Positions 25,454 through 34,289 of a stretch of 64,000 bases of DNA are shown in pieces; within the stretch, counting starts at the first letter, position 1, and each line of letters begins with the position of its first letter. The position numbers and the translations under genes were made by a program. Source of the DNA: SIG299 sp964544055 (GTDB lineage Bacteria > Bacillota > Clostridia > Lachnospirales > Lachnospiraceae); assembly GCA_964544055.1 (NCBI GenBank), contig CAZJAA010000012.1:1-64000 (forward strand). Direction: 5' to 3'. The notes under the pieces are model-generated. The model saw nothing but the letters and a program-made list of their open reading frames with translations, was not told the DNA's origin and did no database searches.

Positions 25454-26629
25454 ATGAACGAATTGGAATTAAAATATGGCTGTAATCCAAATCAGAAGCC
25501 AAGCAGAATTTATATGGAAGATGGGGAACTGCCGATTACGGTTTTAAATGGCAAGCCGGGCTACATCAACTTTCTAGATGCCTTTAACGGCTGGCAGTTA
25601 GTCAGTGAGTTAAAAAAGGCAACCGGTCTTCCTGCAGCAACTTCCTTTAAACACGTTTCTCCAGCCGGTGCAGCAGTAGGACTTGCTCTGACCGAGGTGG
25701 AAAAGCAGATTTACTGGGTAGCGGATATGGGTGAGCTGACACCGTTAGCAAGTGCTTATGCAAGAGCAAGAGGTGCAGACCGAATGTCTTCTTTTGGTGA
25801 CTTCATTTCCCTTTCGGATGTTTGTGATGTTGCTACCGCAAAGCTCATCAAGAGAGAGGTTTCTGACGGTATCATTGCTCCTGGCTATGAGCCGGAGGCA
25901 CTGGAAATTTTAAAAGCAAAGAAAAAGGGTGGCTATGCGGTCATTCAGATTGACCCGTCCTACAAGCCAAATCCTATAGAGCACAAGGAAGTCTTTGGCA
26001 TTACCTTTGAACAGGGCAGAAATGAACTTGTGATTGATGATGACTTCCTTGGAAATATTGTAACAGAGAACAAAAATCTTTCGGAATCGGCAAAGATTGA
26101 CTTGATTATCGCACTGATTACGTTAAAGTACACGCAGTCAAATTCTGTCTGCTATGCGAAAGGCGGTCAGGCAATCGGTATCGGTGCAGGGCAGCAGTCC
26201 AGAATCCATTGTACCAGACTGGCAGGACAGAAAGCAGATAACTGGTGGCTTCGTCAGGCTCCACAGGTGCTGAACTTAAAGTTCCTTGACAAGATTGGCC
26301 GTGCTGACCGGGATAATGCCATTGATTTATATATCGGTGAGGAATATATGGATGTTCTGGCAGACGGTGTCTGGGAAAATACCTTCGCTGAAAAACCACC
26401 GGTATTTACTCGTGAAGAAAAGAGAGCATGGTTAGACGGACTGACCGAGGTTGCCCTTGGTTCGGATGCGTTTTTCCCATTTGGCGACAACATCGAACGT
26501 GCAAAGAAGTCCGGTGTAAAGTACATTGCCCAGCCGGGCGGCTCGGTAAGAGACGACAATGTGATTGATACCTGTAACAAGTACCAAATGACCATGTGCT
26601 TTACCGGATTACGGCTGTTCCATCATTAA
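25454..26629 (+). CDS. AICAR transformylase (stand-alone formyltransferase)
   Basis: 391 aa. Corresponds to the formyltransferase domain of PurH without the cyclohydrolase half. Family marks: LKYGCNPNQKPSR at the N terminus, TSFKHVSPAGAAVG (catalytic Lys-His) near residue 60, SAYARARGADRMSSFGDF near 100, RIHCTRLAGQKADNWWLRQ near 255, and PGGSVRDDNVIDTCN near 360. Uses 10-formyl-THF to make FAICAR for PurO. Start follows AAAGAAAGGG. Confidence 0.93.
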   Translation: MNELELKYGCNPNQKPSRIYMEDGELPITVLNGKPGYINFLDAFNGWQLVSELKKATGLPAATSFKHVSPAGAAVGLALTEVEKQIYWVADMGELTPLASAYARARGADRMSSFGDFISLSDVCDVATAKLIKREVSDGIIAPGYEPEALEILKAKKKGGYAVIQIDPSYKPNPIEHKEVFGITFEQGRNELVIDDDFLGNIVTENKNLSESAKIDLIIALITLKYTQSNSVCYAKGGQAIGIGAGQQSRIHCTRLAGQKADNWWLRQAPQVLNLKFLDKIGRADRDNAIDLYIGEEYMDVLADGVWENTFAEKPPVFTREEKRAWLDGLTEVALGSDAFFPFGDNIERAKKSGVKYIAQPGGSVRDDNVIDTCNKYQMTMCFTGLRLFHH

Positions 26630-26659
26630 GAAACTTTTTGTTTCCATATACATAACAAA

Positions 26660-27124
26660 ATAATAGATGTCATTTATGACACCTCAGGCAGGAAATCTGA
26701 AAAGCTCAAAGCCCTTGTGTTGAAGTCGGCAAAAGATTTTCTTCTATTATACCAGTCTATTCCAGACCAGAGTGCCGCTGCGATAGCTGGGCGAAAAACC
26801 TTTTACGGACAAGTACCCCGCACGGCAAACGAAATGTACGAACATACCAAAAATGTAAATGCGTATTATTTCGGGGAGATTGATGTGGATGCCGACAACG
26901 ACGGCAACATTTATGAATGCCGCAAGTGCGGGTTTGAAGCACTGGAAAGAACGCCCGATTTTCTCCAGAATGCTGTGATTGAAGGCAGCTACGGCGAAGA
27001 TTGGTCACTTCGGAAGGTTCTTCGTCGCTTTGTTTGGCACGACCGTATCCACGCAAGAGCCATGTATCGAATGGCAGTAAAAGTGTTTGGAGCGGAGAAT
27101 GTGGCAAATCCGTTTTGTTTTTGA
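26660..27124 (+). pseudogene. 5'-truncated gene remnant (DinB-like?)
   Basis: An open frame runs from near the previous stop through IIDVIYDTSGRKSEK without any ATG or ribosome binding site, then into a conserved-looking C-terminal region: VPRTANEMYEHTKN, IYECRKCGFEALER, LRKVLRRFVWHDRIHARAM. The first possible start (GTG 26717) has no Shine-Dalgarno. I read it as the C-terminal part of a larger protein; the WHDRIHARAM motif recalls DinB-like metal sites, but this is weak inference. Confidence 0.6.
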
Positions 27125-27138
27125 AAGGATGAAAAACT

Positions 27139-27420
27139 ATGAAATTGATAAGTGTCTGTGGCATGGATTGTAGTATGTGTTATTGTTTTGGCAAGATGTG
27201 CACTGGCTGTAATTCCTGTGAGGGAAAAGTGTTTCATGCACAGGAAGGAAAGGCTTGTCCGATTTATGACTGTGTCAGAAATAATAAGTGTATGCAAAAT
27301 TGTGGCAAATGTGGCGAAGTGCCTTGTAAGATATGGTTTGATACCAGAGATCCAAAGTTTTCAGATGAAGAATTTAACGAAAATGTAGCTATGAGAGTAC
27401 AGGCATTGAAAAAGGAATAG
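27139..27420 (+). CDS. DUF3795-like cysteine-rich small protein
   Basis: 93 aa with eleven or more cysteines in the DUF3795 pattern: CGMDCSMCYC near the start, MCTGCNSCEG, then ACPIYDCV, NKCMQNCGKCGEVPC. Probably metal binding; function unknown. Start after GAAAGGATG. Adjacent to the TfoX-like gene and likely co-transcribed. Confidence 0.82.
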   Translation: MKLISVCGMDCSMCYCFGKMCTGCNSCEGKVFHAQEGKACPIYDCVRNNKCMQNCGKCGEVPCKIWFDTRDPKFSDEEFNENVAMRVQALKKE

Positions 27421-27426
27421 GTGTTT

Positions 27427-27753
27427 ATGTCAAAGAATAAAGAACTAGCAGATTATATAATGGACCAATTATCTGATTTAGGAAATGTACGAAATATTCC
27501 TATGATGGGTGGCTATATTTTTTATTATAAAGAGCGGATATTTGGTGGGATTTATGGCAATGGCTTTCTGGTAAAGATAACTGAGGCTAGTAAAAAATAT
27601 ATGCCTGATAGTGAACCGGAACCACCATATGAAGGTGCGAAACCTATGTTACCGGTAACTATTTTGGATGATAGAACTACATTACAGAATATGGTGGAAG
27701 AAATGTATTCGGAATTGCCGGAGAGAAAACCCAAAAAGAAAAATCCGAAGTAG
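27427..27753 (+). CDS. TfoX N-terminal domain protein
   Basis: 108 aa. TfoX-N fold: LADYIMDQLSDLGNVRNIPMMGGYIFYYKERIFGGIYGNGFLVK. Only the N-terminal domain is present, as in many small proteins named after the competence regulator Sxy; a competence role is not implied. ATG at 27427 chosen, with AAAGGAATAGG upstream; a GTG two codons earlier is possible. Lys-rich C terminus. Confidence 0.82.
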   Translation: MSKNKELADYIMDQLSDLGNVRNIPMMGGYIFYYKERIFGGIYGNGFLVKITEASKKYMPDSEPEPPYEGAKPMLPVTILDDRTTLQNMVEEMYSELPERKPKKKNPK

Positions 27754-27844
27754 TGATATGGAAGGTTTGTCAAAAAGTGGAGCACCTATGTAAATATCAG
27801 GGATTTTAGGGGTAGGTTGCTCTTAAAGTTTTCCTGTAAATATT

Positions 27845-27888
27845 GGCATAGCAGAACGATGATAGGTTTTGCTATGTCTATTTTTTTA
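27845..27888 (+). terminator. Terminator
   Basis: GGCATAGCAGAAC (27845-27857) pairs with GGTTTTGCTATGTC (27865-27878), with G-U pairs, then T7. Confidence 0.75.
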
Positions 27889-28012
27889 TTAAAGAAAATT
27901 TTGTGGGAAAGAAACTTCGCTAATCTTCCAAATGAAAATCTGCCAACCTTACGATTAAAAAAAGCCAACTTTCCGAAAAATATTCCGCCAATCTTCCCAA
28001 AAATATTGTAAA

Positions 28013-28690
28013 CATTCTGATATTAACCGTGCAGATGATGTACAAAAAAATCCGGAAAAAGTAAAAAGGCTGCTTCGTTCCTATGCAAGAAATCAGGGAA
28101 CTCAGATACCGAACACGGTGCTGGCGCAGGATGTGGCTGCGAATGATGAATCGTCCCTTAGTGACGAAACAGTTGCGTCCTATGTCAATGCTTTGCGTAA
28201 GATATTCGTAGTTGAGGATATGCCTGCATGGAATCCATATTTACGGTCAAAAACAGTAATCCGATCATCTGACACGCGGTACTATATCGATCCATCCATT
28301 GCTGCCGCAGCTTTGGGTATCGGTCCGAATGACCTTGTAAATGACCTTAAAACCTTTGGTTTTCTTTTTGAAACGCTCTGTATTCGTGATTTGCGTGTGT
28401 TTGCAGATGTGCTGAACGGCATGGTTTATCATTATCGGGATAAAGATGGGCAGGAATGTGATGCAGTCATTCATCTGCGAAACGGAAAATACGGACTGAT
28501 TGAGATTAAACTTGGAGGTGATATGCTCATCGAAGAAGGCGCAAAGAGTCTGAAAGCAATGGAAGCTAAAATCGACATCGATAAAATGCAAGCTCCGTCT
28601 TTCCTTATGGTTCTGACCGGAACCGGAGATTATGCATATTGCCGTCACGATGGCGTTTATGTTGTGCCAATCGGAAGTTTAAAAAACTGA
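28013..28690 (+). pseudogene. 5'-truncated AAA-type ATPase (DUF4143 C-terminal part)
   Basis: Open frame beginning near 28013 with no start codon: DINRADDVQKNPEKVKRLLR, then SLSDETVASYVNALRKIFVVED, RYYIDPSIAAAALG, FGFLFETLCIRDLRV and a nuclease-like end DAVIHLRNGKYGLIEIKLGG. This is the C-terminal half of ATPases with a DUF4143 domain; the N-terminal Walker-motif half is missing, replaced by 27.9-28.0 kb sequence with repeated CCAA-C/T-CTTCC words. Likely a deletion remnant. Confidence 0.75.
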
Positions 28691-28730
28691 GAAAACACTG
28701 TTTTACTCATCGGGTGGTGTGGAGCTAATC

Positions 28731-28796
28731 GCCATATAGAAACAAATCGCAGTCCTGCAGGCAAGCCTGCGTCCTGCGTCTTTGTTTCTATATGGC
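28731..28796. repeat. 66-nt nested palindrome
   Basis: Perfect outer arms GCCATATAGAAACAAA / TTTGTTTCTATATGGC (16 bp), inner CGCAG/CTGCG and GCAG/CTGC pairs. No T run on either strand. Could be a small MITE-like or REP-like element, or a hairpin RNA after the truncated ATPase gene. Confidence 0.7.
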
Positions 28797-28836
28797 TGAC
28801 TAGTTATAAAAAAATCAAGAAATTGCAAGAAAATAA

Positions 28837-28865
28837 TTGCAAATCGGCAGAAAATTTAGTAAAAT
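28837..28865 (+). promoter_or_regulatory. Promoter for EF-G-like gene
   Basis: TTGCAA, 17 bp, TAAAAT. The leader contains an ACGGGC/GCCCGT hairpin just before the Shine-Dalgarno AATGGAGG. Confidence 0.6.
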
Positions 28866-28976
28866 ATAGGTAGTGGTTTTGAATTAACAAAACGACGAAT
28901 ATAATGTACTGGAGGACGGGCTTTTTAGACATGAGAATTTCAGAAACTGCCCGTATTTCCGGAATGGAGGTTTACT

Positions 28977-31046
28977 ATGGACGTTTTCAAGTATGAGAAA
29001 ATCAGGAATGTTGCCGTTTTGGGGCACGGCGGCGCAGGTAAGACCACTTTAGTGGAGGCATGTGCTTTCACAACAGGGCTGACAAATCGTCAGGGTAAGG
29101 TAGAAGAAGGTAATACCATCAGTGATTTCGACCGCGAAGAAATCAAGCGTGGATTTTCTATCAGTACATCGGTAGTACCTGTGGTTTGGGAAGATACAAA
29201 AATCAATTTCTTAGATACACCGGGTTATTTTGATTTTGTCGGAGAAGTAGAAGAGGCAATCAGTGCCTGTGACGCAGCTGTTATCGTAATCTCTGCGAAA
29301 AAAGGTATTGAAGTAGGCACAAAAAAGGCATGGGATCTTTGTGAAAGATACAAAATTCCGCGTATTTTCTTTGTAACTGATATGGATGATGATAATGCCA
29401 GCTTCCGTCAGGTAGTAGAAGACCTTACAGAAAGCTATGGCAAGCGTATTGCACCGTTCCATGCACCAATCCGTGAGAATGAAAAATTTGTAGGCTATGT
29501 CAACATTGTAAAGATGGCAGGACGTAAGTTTACAAAGCTGAGTGAATATAACGAATGTCCGATTCCTGATTATTTAATGGAATATGTAAATAAATACAGA
29601 GAAAACTTAATGGAGGCAGTTGCTGAAACGAGTGAAGAGCTGATGGATAAATATTTCGGCGGAGAAGAGTTTACCATAACCGAAATTTCTTCTGCACTCA
29701 GAAGTAGCGTGACCGATGGCAGCATTATTCCTGTATTTTGCGGCTCCGGATTAAATGCGCAGGGTACCACACAGATTATGCAGGCGGTTGACATTTATTT
29801 CCCATCTCCGAATAAGTGTGTCCTTGTTGGTATGAATACAAAGACAAATGGCACCTTTGCAGCAGATTATGATGCAAATAAGCCAATGACGGCAAAAGTA
29901 TTTAAAACCATTGCGGATCCATTCCTTGGTAAGTTCTCTTTGATTAAGGTATGTTCCGGTATCATGAAAGCAAATGAAACCGTTTATAATCCAAATAAGG
30001 AATGTGAGGAAAAAATTACCCGGCTTTATGTAATCCGTGGTAAGGAAACAATAGAAGTAAAAGAATTATATGCTGGTGATATTGGTGCTATTGCAAAACT
30101 TGACAGCACCTTGACCGGTGATTCTCTTACCGCAAAGGATACCCCAGTTACCTATGACCCGCCAAAAACGTCCACTCCTTATGAATATCGTGCCTACCGT
30201 GCAAAGAACAAAGGGGAGGAAGATAAGCTCTCCCAGGCTCTTTCCCGCATGATGGAGGAGGATCAGACCTTAAAGGTAGTAAGCGACCCTGAAAATCGTC
30301 AGGCATTGATTTATGGTATCGGTGAACAGCACTTAGAGATTTCTGCAAGCCGTATGGCAGCACGTTACAAAGTAGAAATGGAACTCTCCAAGCCTCGTGT
30401 TGCTTATCGTGAAACAATCCGTAAGAAAGTGACAGCGGAGCATAAGTATAAAAAGCAGTCCGGTGGTCACGGTCAGTATGGTCATGTTATCATTGACTTT
30501 GAACCGTCCGGTAACATGGAAGAAGCCTTTGAATTCCATGAAAGCGTGTTTGGCGGTGCCGTTCCAAAGAATTTCTTCCCGGCAGTAGAAAAGGGTATTG
30601 CGGACAGCGTGACAGAAGGTCCATTGGCAGGCTATCCGGTTGTTGGCATCAAGGCAACCTTAACCGGCGGCTCCTATCATGATGTAGACTCTTCAGAAAT
30701 GGCATTTAAGACGGCAACCTGTCAGGCGTTTAAGGAGGGTATCTTAAATGCCACCCCAATTCTTTTAGAGCCTATCGCAACCATGAAAGTAGTGGTTCCT
30801 GAAAAATATACCGGTGATGTCATGGGCGACTTAAACCGCCGCCGTGGTCGTGTTTATGGAATGAATCCGCTTCCAAACAACAAGCAGGAAATTGTTGCAG
30901 AAATTCCGATGTCCGAAATCTGCGGATACTCCACAGATCTTCGTTCCATGACTATGGGGATGGGTGTATATTCTTACGAATTTAACCGTTATGAGGCTGC
31001 ACCATCGGATGTTCAGGCAAGAGTGGTAGAGGAAAGTAAAAAATAA
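28977..31046 (+). CDS. Elongation factor G-like GTPase (EF-G paralogue)
   Basis: 689 aa, all five EF-G domains. G1 GHGGAGKTT near residue 17, switch 1 DFDREEIKRGFSI (DWMEQEQERGITI in canonical EF-G), G3 DTPGYFDF, then domain III-V sequence (GIGEQHLEI, SGGHGQYGHV, GRVYGMNPL). G4, normally NKMD, is reduced to TDMDD. These differences place it in the EF-G2/EF-G-like subgroup, not the main translocase. Not next to str-operon genes. Exact function not known. Confidence 0.9.
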   Translation: MDVFKYEKIRNVAVLGHGGAGKTTLVEACAFTTGLTNRQGKVEEGNTISDFDREEIKRGFSISTSVVPVVWEDTKINFLDTPGYFDFVGEVEEAISACDAAVIVISAKKGIEVGTKKAWDLCERYKIPRIFFVTDMDDDNASFRQVVEDLTESYGKRIAPFHAPIRENEKFVGYVNIVKMAGRKFTKLSEYNECPIPDYLMEYVNKYRENLMEAVAETSEELMDKYFGGEEFTITEISSALRSSVTDGSIIPVFCGSGLNAQGTTQIMQAVDIYFPSPNKCVLVGMNTKTNGTFAADYDANKPMTAKVFKTIADPFLGKFSLIKVCSGIMKANETVYNPNKECEEKITRLYVIRGKETIEVKELYAGDIGAIAKLDSTLTGDSLTAKDTPVTYDPPKTSTPYEYRAYRAKNKGEEDKLSQALSRMMEEDQTLKVVSDPENRQALIYGIGEQHLEISASRMAARYKVEMELSKPRVAYRETIRKKVTAEHKYKKQSGGHGQYGHVIIDFEPSGNMEEAFEFHESVFGGAVPKNFFPAVEKGIADSVTEGPLAGYPVVGIKATLTGGSYHDVDSSEMAFKTATCQAFKEGILNATPILLEPIATMKVVVPEKYTGDVMGDLNRRRGRVYGMNPLPNNKQEIVAEIPMSEICGYSTDLRSMTMGMGVYSYEFNRYEAAPSDVQARVVEESKK

Positions 31047-31062
31047 TCTGGTTTCTTATGTT

Positions 31063-31098
31063 CAGAGGCAGTTCGTGAGAACTGCCTCTGTTGTTACT
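31063..31098 (+). terminator. Terminator after EF-G-like gene
   Basis: CAGAGGCAGTTC / GAACTGCCTCTG, 12-bp perfect stem with a GTGA loop; T-rich but interrupted tail. Confidence 0.75.
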
Positions 31099-31128
31099 TA
31101 TAAAGGTAATAAAATTATTAACTTTCTA

Positions 31129-31157
31129 TTGACAATAAATAGTAAAAGAGTTATTAT
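31129..31157 (+). promoter_or_regulatory. Promoter for exported protein
   Basis: TTGACA, 17 bp, TATTAT, near consensus. The start of transcription would fall at about 31164. Confidence 0.8.
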
Positions 31158-31164
31158 CAAAATA

Positions 31165-31182
31165 GGTAGTAATATTGTTACC
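31165..31182. promoter_or_regulatory. Possible operator at the transcription start
   Basis: 18-bp near-palindrome beginning GGTA and ending TACC (14 of 18 positions symmetric), directly at the expected transcription start. A repressor such as the nearby BlaI-type protein could bind; this is inference. Confidence 0.35.
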
Positions 31183-31306
31183 AAGTTAGCGTTTTGGTTG
31201 CATAGCGAAACGTTGATACACACAATGTTGGTTGCAAACAGTATTGTGTATGAGATTCAACAAAATGCGATGATTCGGAAGTGAAATGCTTCAGAAAGGA
31301 GTTATT

Positions 31307-31978
31307 ATGAAAAAGAAAGGCATTGTTATTACAGCAATCAGTTCCCTTTTAGTACTTGCATGCGTATTTACGGTAGCAAAACCGATTGTTAGCTTTGCAG
31401 AAGCACTTGCCAAGGAAGATACCGGTGCATTTGTTGAGGTTTATGAAAAAGACAGTGCATCTTTTTCAATGAGCAGAAGCACATCCGGATATGTTGATGT
31501 CTTAGATGGCGAACTTCCGGATTTTGCACAGTGGGATGAGAGTGAAGCGTTTGTTACTGTGTATGAATTGGATAATGAAATCACATCACAAAATAATGCA
31601 GATGCAGAGATTCATTATCTGCGTGAAACAAGAAGCGGAGATATTCCTTCTGCATTTTGGAATCTGGACACATCCGGTGATTATCAGTATGCCTTAGTGG
31701 TAGTACAGAATTTTGTGTATACCGATTTTTGTTTTGGCTGTGATACGGAAGGATATATTGCAATGTCTTTTGGCAGCCTTGATACCAATGGCAAGAATAT
31801 GAGAATTTCGATAATCAATTCTGCAAATGATAGTGTAGTGAGTAGTTGGACCGGTGATCCGGAATCTATTGCTGGACTTGGCTGGGGTGGATTAAGTGAA
31901 TTTAGAACTTATTACTTCAAATTTGAAGCGTATGAAGCAGATTCTGTATCCGGTACTGGCTGGATTATGCACGATTAA
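31307..31978 (+). CDS. Secreted protein, unknown function
   Basis: 223 aa. Clear signal peptide (MKKKGIVITAISSLLVLACVF, then ...IVSFAEA as likely cleavage). The mature part is acidic and beta-rich (repeated Val-Tyr-Glu, Gly-Tyr-Ile patterns); a C-terminal 90-residue region looks like a compact beta domain. No family recognised. Start has AGAAAGGAG. Transcribed from its own strong promoter and located directly before the BlaI/M56 regulatory pair, which may control it. Confidence 0.75.
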   Translation: MKKKGIVITAISSLLVLACVFTVAKPIVSFAEALAKEDTGAFVEVYEKDSASFSMSRSTSGYVDVLDGELPDFAQWDESEAFVTVYELDNEITSQNNADAEIHYLRETRSGDIPSAFWNLDTSGDYQYALVVVQNFVYTDFCFGCDTEGYIAMSFGSLDTNGKNMRISIINSANDSVVSSWTGDPESIAGLGWGGLSEFRTYYFKFEAYEADSVSGTGWIMHD

Positions 31979-31980
31979 AT

Positions 31981-32009
31981 TTGTACAAAACAGATTTAAA
32001 TGTTATAAT
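31981..32009 (+). promoter_or_regulatory. Promoter for blaI-like operon
   Basis: TTGTAC, 17 bp, TATAAT with TG-T extension. A GGGTGC/GCACCC hairpin follows in the leader without a T run. Confidence 0.8.
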
Positions 32010-32077
32010 GATAGGGGTGCTGAAACAGGCACCCTTAATCAGATTAAAATAATTCACAATAGTTTTAGGAGGCATTC

Positions 32078-32440
32078 ATGGATATAACAAACTCTGAATG
32101 GAAAATAATGGAGTTTCTATGGAAAACACCAATGACCATCACTCAACTCACAAATGCTTTAAAAGAAGATACCGGTTGGACGAAGCATACTATTATTGCT
32201 TTGTTAAAGAGAATGTTGGAGAAGAATACTGTATATTTTGAAGAAGGTGGCAAGGCAAAAATATTTTATCCTAAAATCAGCAGAGAAGAAGCTACATTAA
32301 AAGAGACAGAGGAATTATTAAGTAAGGCATTTTCGGGAAGAGCTTCGTTATTTCTGAACGCATTGGTAGAAAAAGAGGCATTAAGTGAAAAGGACATTAG
32401 TGAGATTTGTGAATTGCTAAATTTGCAAAGAAAGGACTGA
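32078..32440 (+). CDS. BlaI/MecI/CopY-family repressor
   Basis: 120 aa. Winged helix: ITNSEWKIMEFLWKTPMTITQL, TGWTKHTIIALLKRMLEKN and the basic wing, followed by a dimerisation tail ending with SEKDISEICELL. Typical length. It would repress its own operon until cleaved or released through the partner membrane protease encoded next. Start follows TTAGGAGGC. Confidence 0.93.
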   Translation: MDITNSEWKIMEFLWKTPMTITQLTNALKEDTGWTKHTIIALLKRMLEKNTVYFEEGGKAKIFYPKISREEATLKETEELLSKAFSGRASLFLNALVEKEALSEKDISEICELLNLQRKD

Positions 32441-32444
32441 TTAC

Positions 32445-33821
32445 ATGACCGAAGCAATGATTGGTTCTAGTGTATTGATAATATTGATTTTAATAATTAG
32501 AAAAGTATTATATAAAAAACTTAGTAAAAGGTTGATATATGGATTGTGGCTGATAGTTGTTTTACGGCTTACGGTACTAACCTTTGTAGAAATACCATAT
32601 GAATTATCTGTAGTGGAATACCCTCTACATTCTCTTAGCGTAAGTGTAATTCGAATTATTGAAGACAATGAAATGACATCATATACGGTAGAAGATAATT
32701 CGATATTTATCGCTGATGAATTACCTGTTGTAAATGAAAAAGAAATATCCTTGAAGTCAGTTTTGTTATTAGCATGGTGGATTGGGATTAGCCTTGTACT
32801 TTTTGTGCATTTTATTCCCTTGGCTAAAATGTGGAGAAATTTAAAACAGAAAAGGAGTTTATTGATAGATAAGGACAAAGAGCATTTACGAGTTTATATG
32901 CATCCGGAAATTCCAATGTCGTTTTTATTTGGGAAAGACATTTATTGTCCAGAAAAAGATGTAAAGAATAGTATAAAATTACAAGAAATTATTCGACATG
33001 AAACAATGCACTATCAACATCTTGACCCGGTGTGGAATTTGTTTCGTTGTCTTATTACTGCAATATATTGGTTTAATCCGCTTGTTTGGCTGGCGAGTTT
33101 TTTATCTAAACAAGATGCAGAATATGCATGTGATGAGGCCGTTATAGGAGGCATGTGTGAAGAGGAAAAAGAGCAATATTGCAAGGTCTTGTTAGAAATT
33201 GCAACCGGATACAGCTTTGTAAAGAAAAGTATGTATATGGAAACCGGAATGGCTTCGGGAAATCTAAAAAACAGAATCAAGCATATTATGGAGAAAAATT
33301 CTTATAAAAAAGCAGGTGCATTTGTGATTGTGCTGTTTTTGCTTTTATGTACATTATCGACCTTGCCATTAGAAGCAGCAAATTTTTATAACGCAGAGGA
33401 GCTGGCATTACATAACGCAGTGTATAAAACATCATCCAATGTGGAAATAAAGGAAATTATATATGATAAGGGAACTGTGGAGTGCATATTTGAAAATGTA
33501 TCCGATGGGTATTATGTAATTGAAGACATACAGCTTATTTCTTATGAGGGTGTTAGTAATAGTTGGAGAGAAGTTCAGAAAAAGAAAACGGTTCCGGTTG
33601 AAAATGCATTTATGATTCAGCCGGAAAACACAGGTGGAAAGTTTTCTGTTCCCATGGCAGTAAAGAAGAAAAATTATTTACAGGTTGTGGCAGGCAAGGT
33701 AAAAACAGAACCGTTGGAAGAAATATATGGAAAACTGTCACAGGGAACTTATATTTTGTGCTTTGTTGTAAGTGCTGGCGATGATAACAAAGAACTCGTA
33801 TACAAAAGCTTTCATGTATGA
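32445..33821 (+). CDS. M56-family membrane metallopeptidase (BlaR1-like without penicillin-binding domain)
   Basis: 458 aa. Four hydrophobic N-terminal spans, zinc motif HETMH (near residue 186) in an IIRHETMHYQHLDPVWN context and downstream YACDEAVIGG, then a fourth span (FVIVLFLLLCTLSTLPL near 295). The outer C-terminal region is about 150 aa and lacks the class D beta-lactamase-like sensor of BlaR1/MecR1, so the signal is not obviously a beta-lactam. Starts 4 nt after blaI. Confidence 0.9.
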   Translation: MTEAMIGSSVLIILILIIRKVLYKKLSKRLIYGLWLIVVLRLTVLTFVEIPYELSVVEYPLHSLSVSVIRIIEDNEMTSYTVEDNSIFIADELPVVNEKEISLKSVLLLAWWIGISLVLFVHFIPLAKMWRNLKQKRSLLIDKDKEHLRVYMHPEIPMSFLFGKDIYCPEKDVKNSIKLQEIIRHETMHYQHLDPVWNLFRCLITAIYWFNPLVWLASFLSKQDAEYACDEAVIGGMCEEEKEQYCKVLLEIATGYSFVKKSMYMETGMASGNLKNRIKHIMEKNSYKKAGAFVIVLFLLLCTLSTLPLEAANFYNAEELALHNAVYKTSSNVEIKEIIYDKGTVECIFENVSDGYYVIEDIQLISYEGVSNSWREVQKKKTVPVENAFMIQPENTGGKFSVPMAVKKKNYLQVVAGKVKTEPLEEIYGKLSQGTYILCFVVSAGDDNKELVYKSFHV

Positions 33822-33848
33822 TTACACAATGCTTCTAAAAAAATCTGC

Positions 33849-33877
33849 TTGCTAAAATGTGAAGTTTGGGGTATACT
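33849..33877 (+). promoter_or_regulatory. Promoter for serS
   Basis: TTGCTA, 17 bp, TATACT. Confidence 0.7.
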
Positions 33878-33889
33878 ATTTTTATATTT

Positions 33890-34160
33890 CAGGATGTTAA
33901 GGAAAGCTTCGGTATCCAGAGTCCCAAAGAGAGCCGGTGGCAGGTGTAAACCGGCGGATAAAGGCTACTTTTCCACTTTCCAGACAAGGCTTTCCTTGCG
34001 CATCAGGGCGAAAGTCCGGGGGTCGTATTCCTTATCATACGTTTATGAGGTGGCAAAAGGTGATTTTCCTTTTTTGCAAGTTGGGTGGCAACGCGGAATA
34101 TTCCGTCCCTTCAAAAAAAGAGGGGCGTAGTGTCCCGTGTTCTTTTATTTTTCACCGGAA
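33890..34160 (+). promoter_or_regulatory. T-box leader of serS
   Basis: T-box motif GGGTGGCAACGCGG at 34083-34096, Stem I marks AGAGAGCCGGTGGC...GCAGGTG at 33927-33945, and a CGTCCCT/AGGGGCG hairpin after the T-box. A serine codon TCC followed by A occurs at 33972 and 33979, either of which can be the specifier. Uncharged tRNA-Ser would favour read-through into serS. Confidence 0.85.
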
Positions 34161-34289
34161 AATAGAGCAAAAATGAAAATGAGCCTGCAAATTCCTGGCG
34201 GAGTCAGTTGGTTACATTACCAATGTATGCTTAAAATTTTCTGAAAGAAGATTACGAGAGTGCATTGTCAAAACAGGAGGAAGAAAGCA

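Noticed and set aside
31075..31284. 69-aa reading frame after the EF-G-like gene
   Set aside because: Begins inside the terminator loop and covers a promoter and operator-like site.
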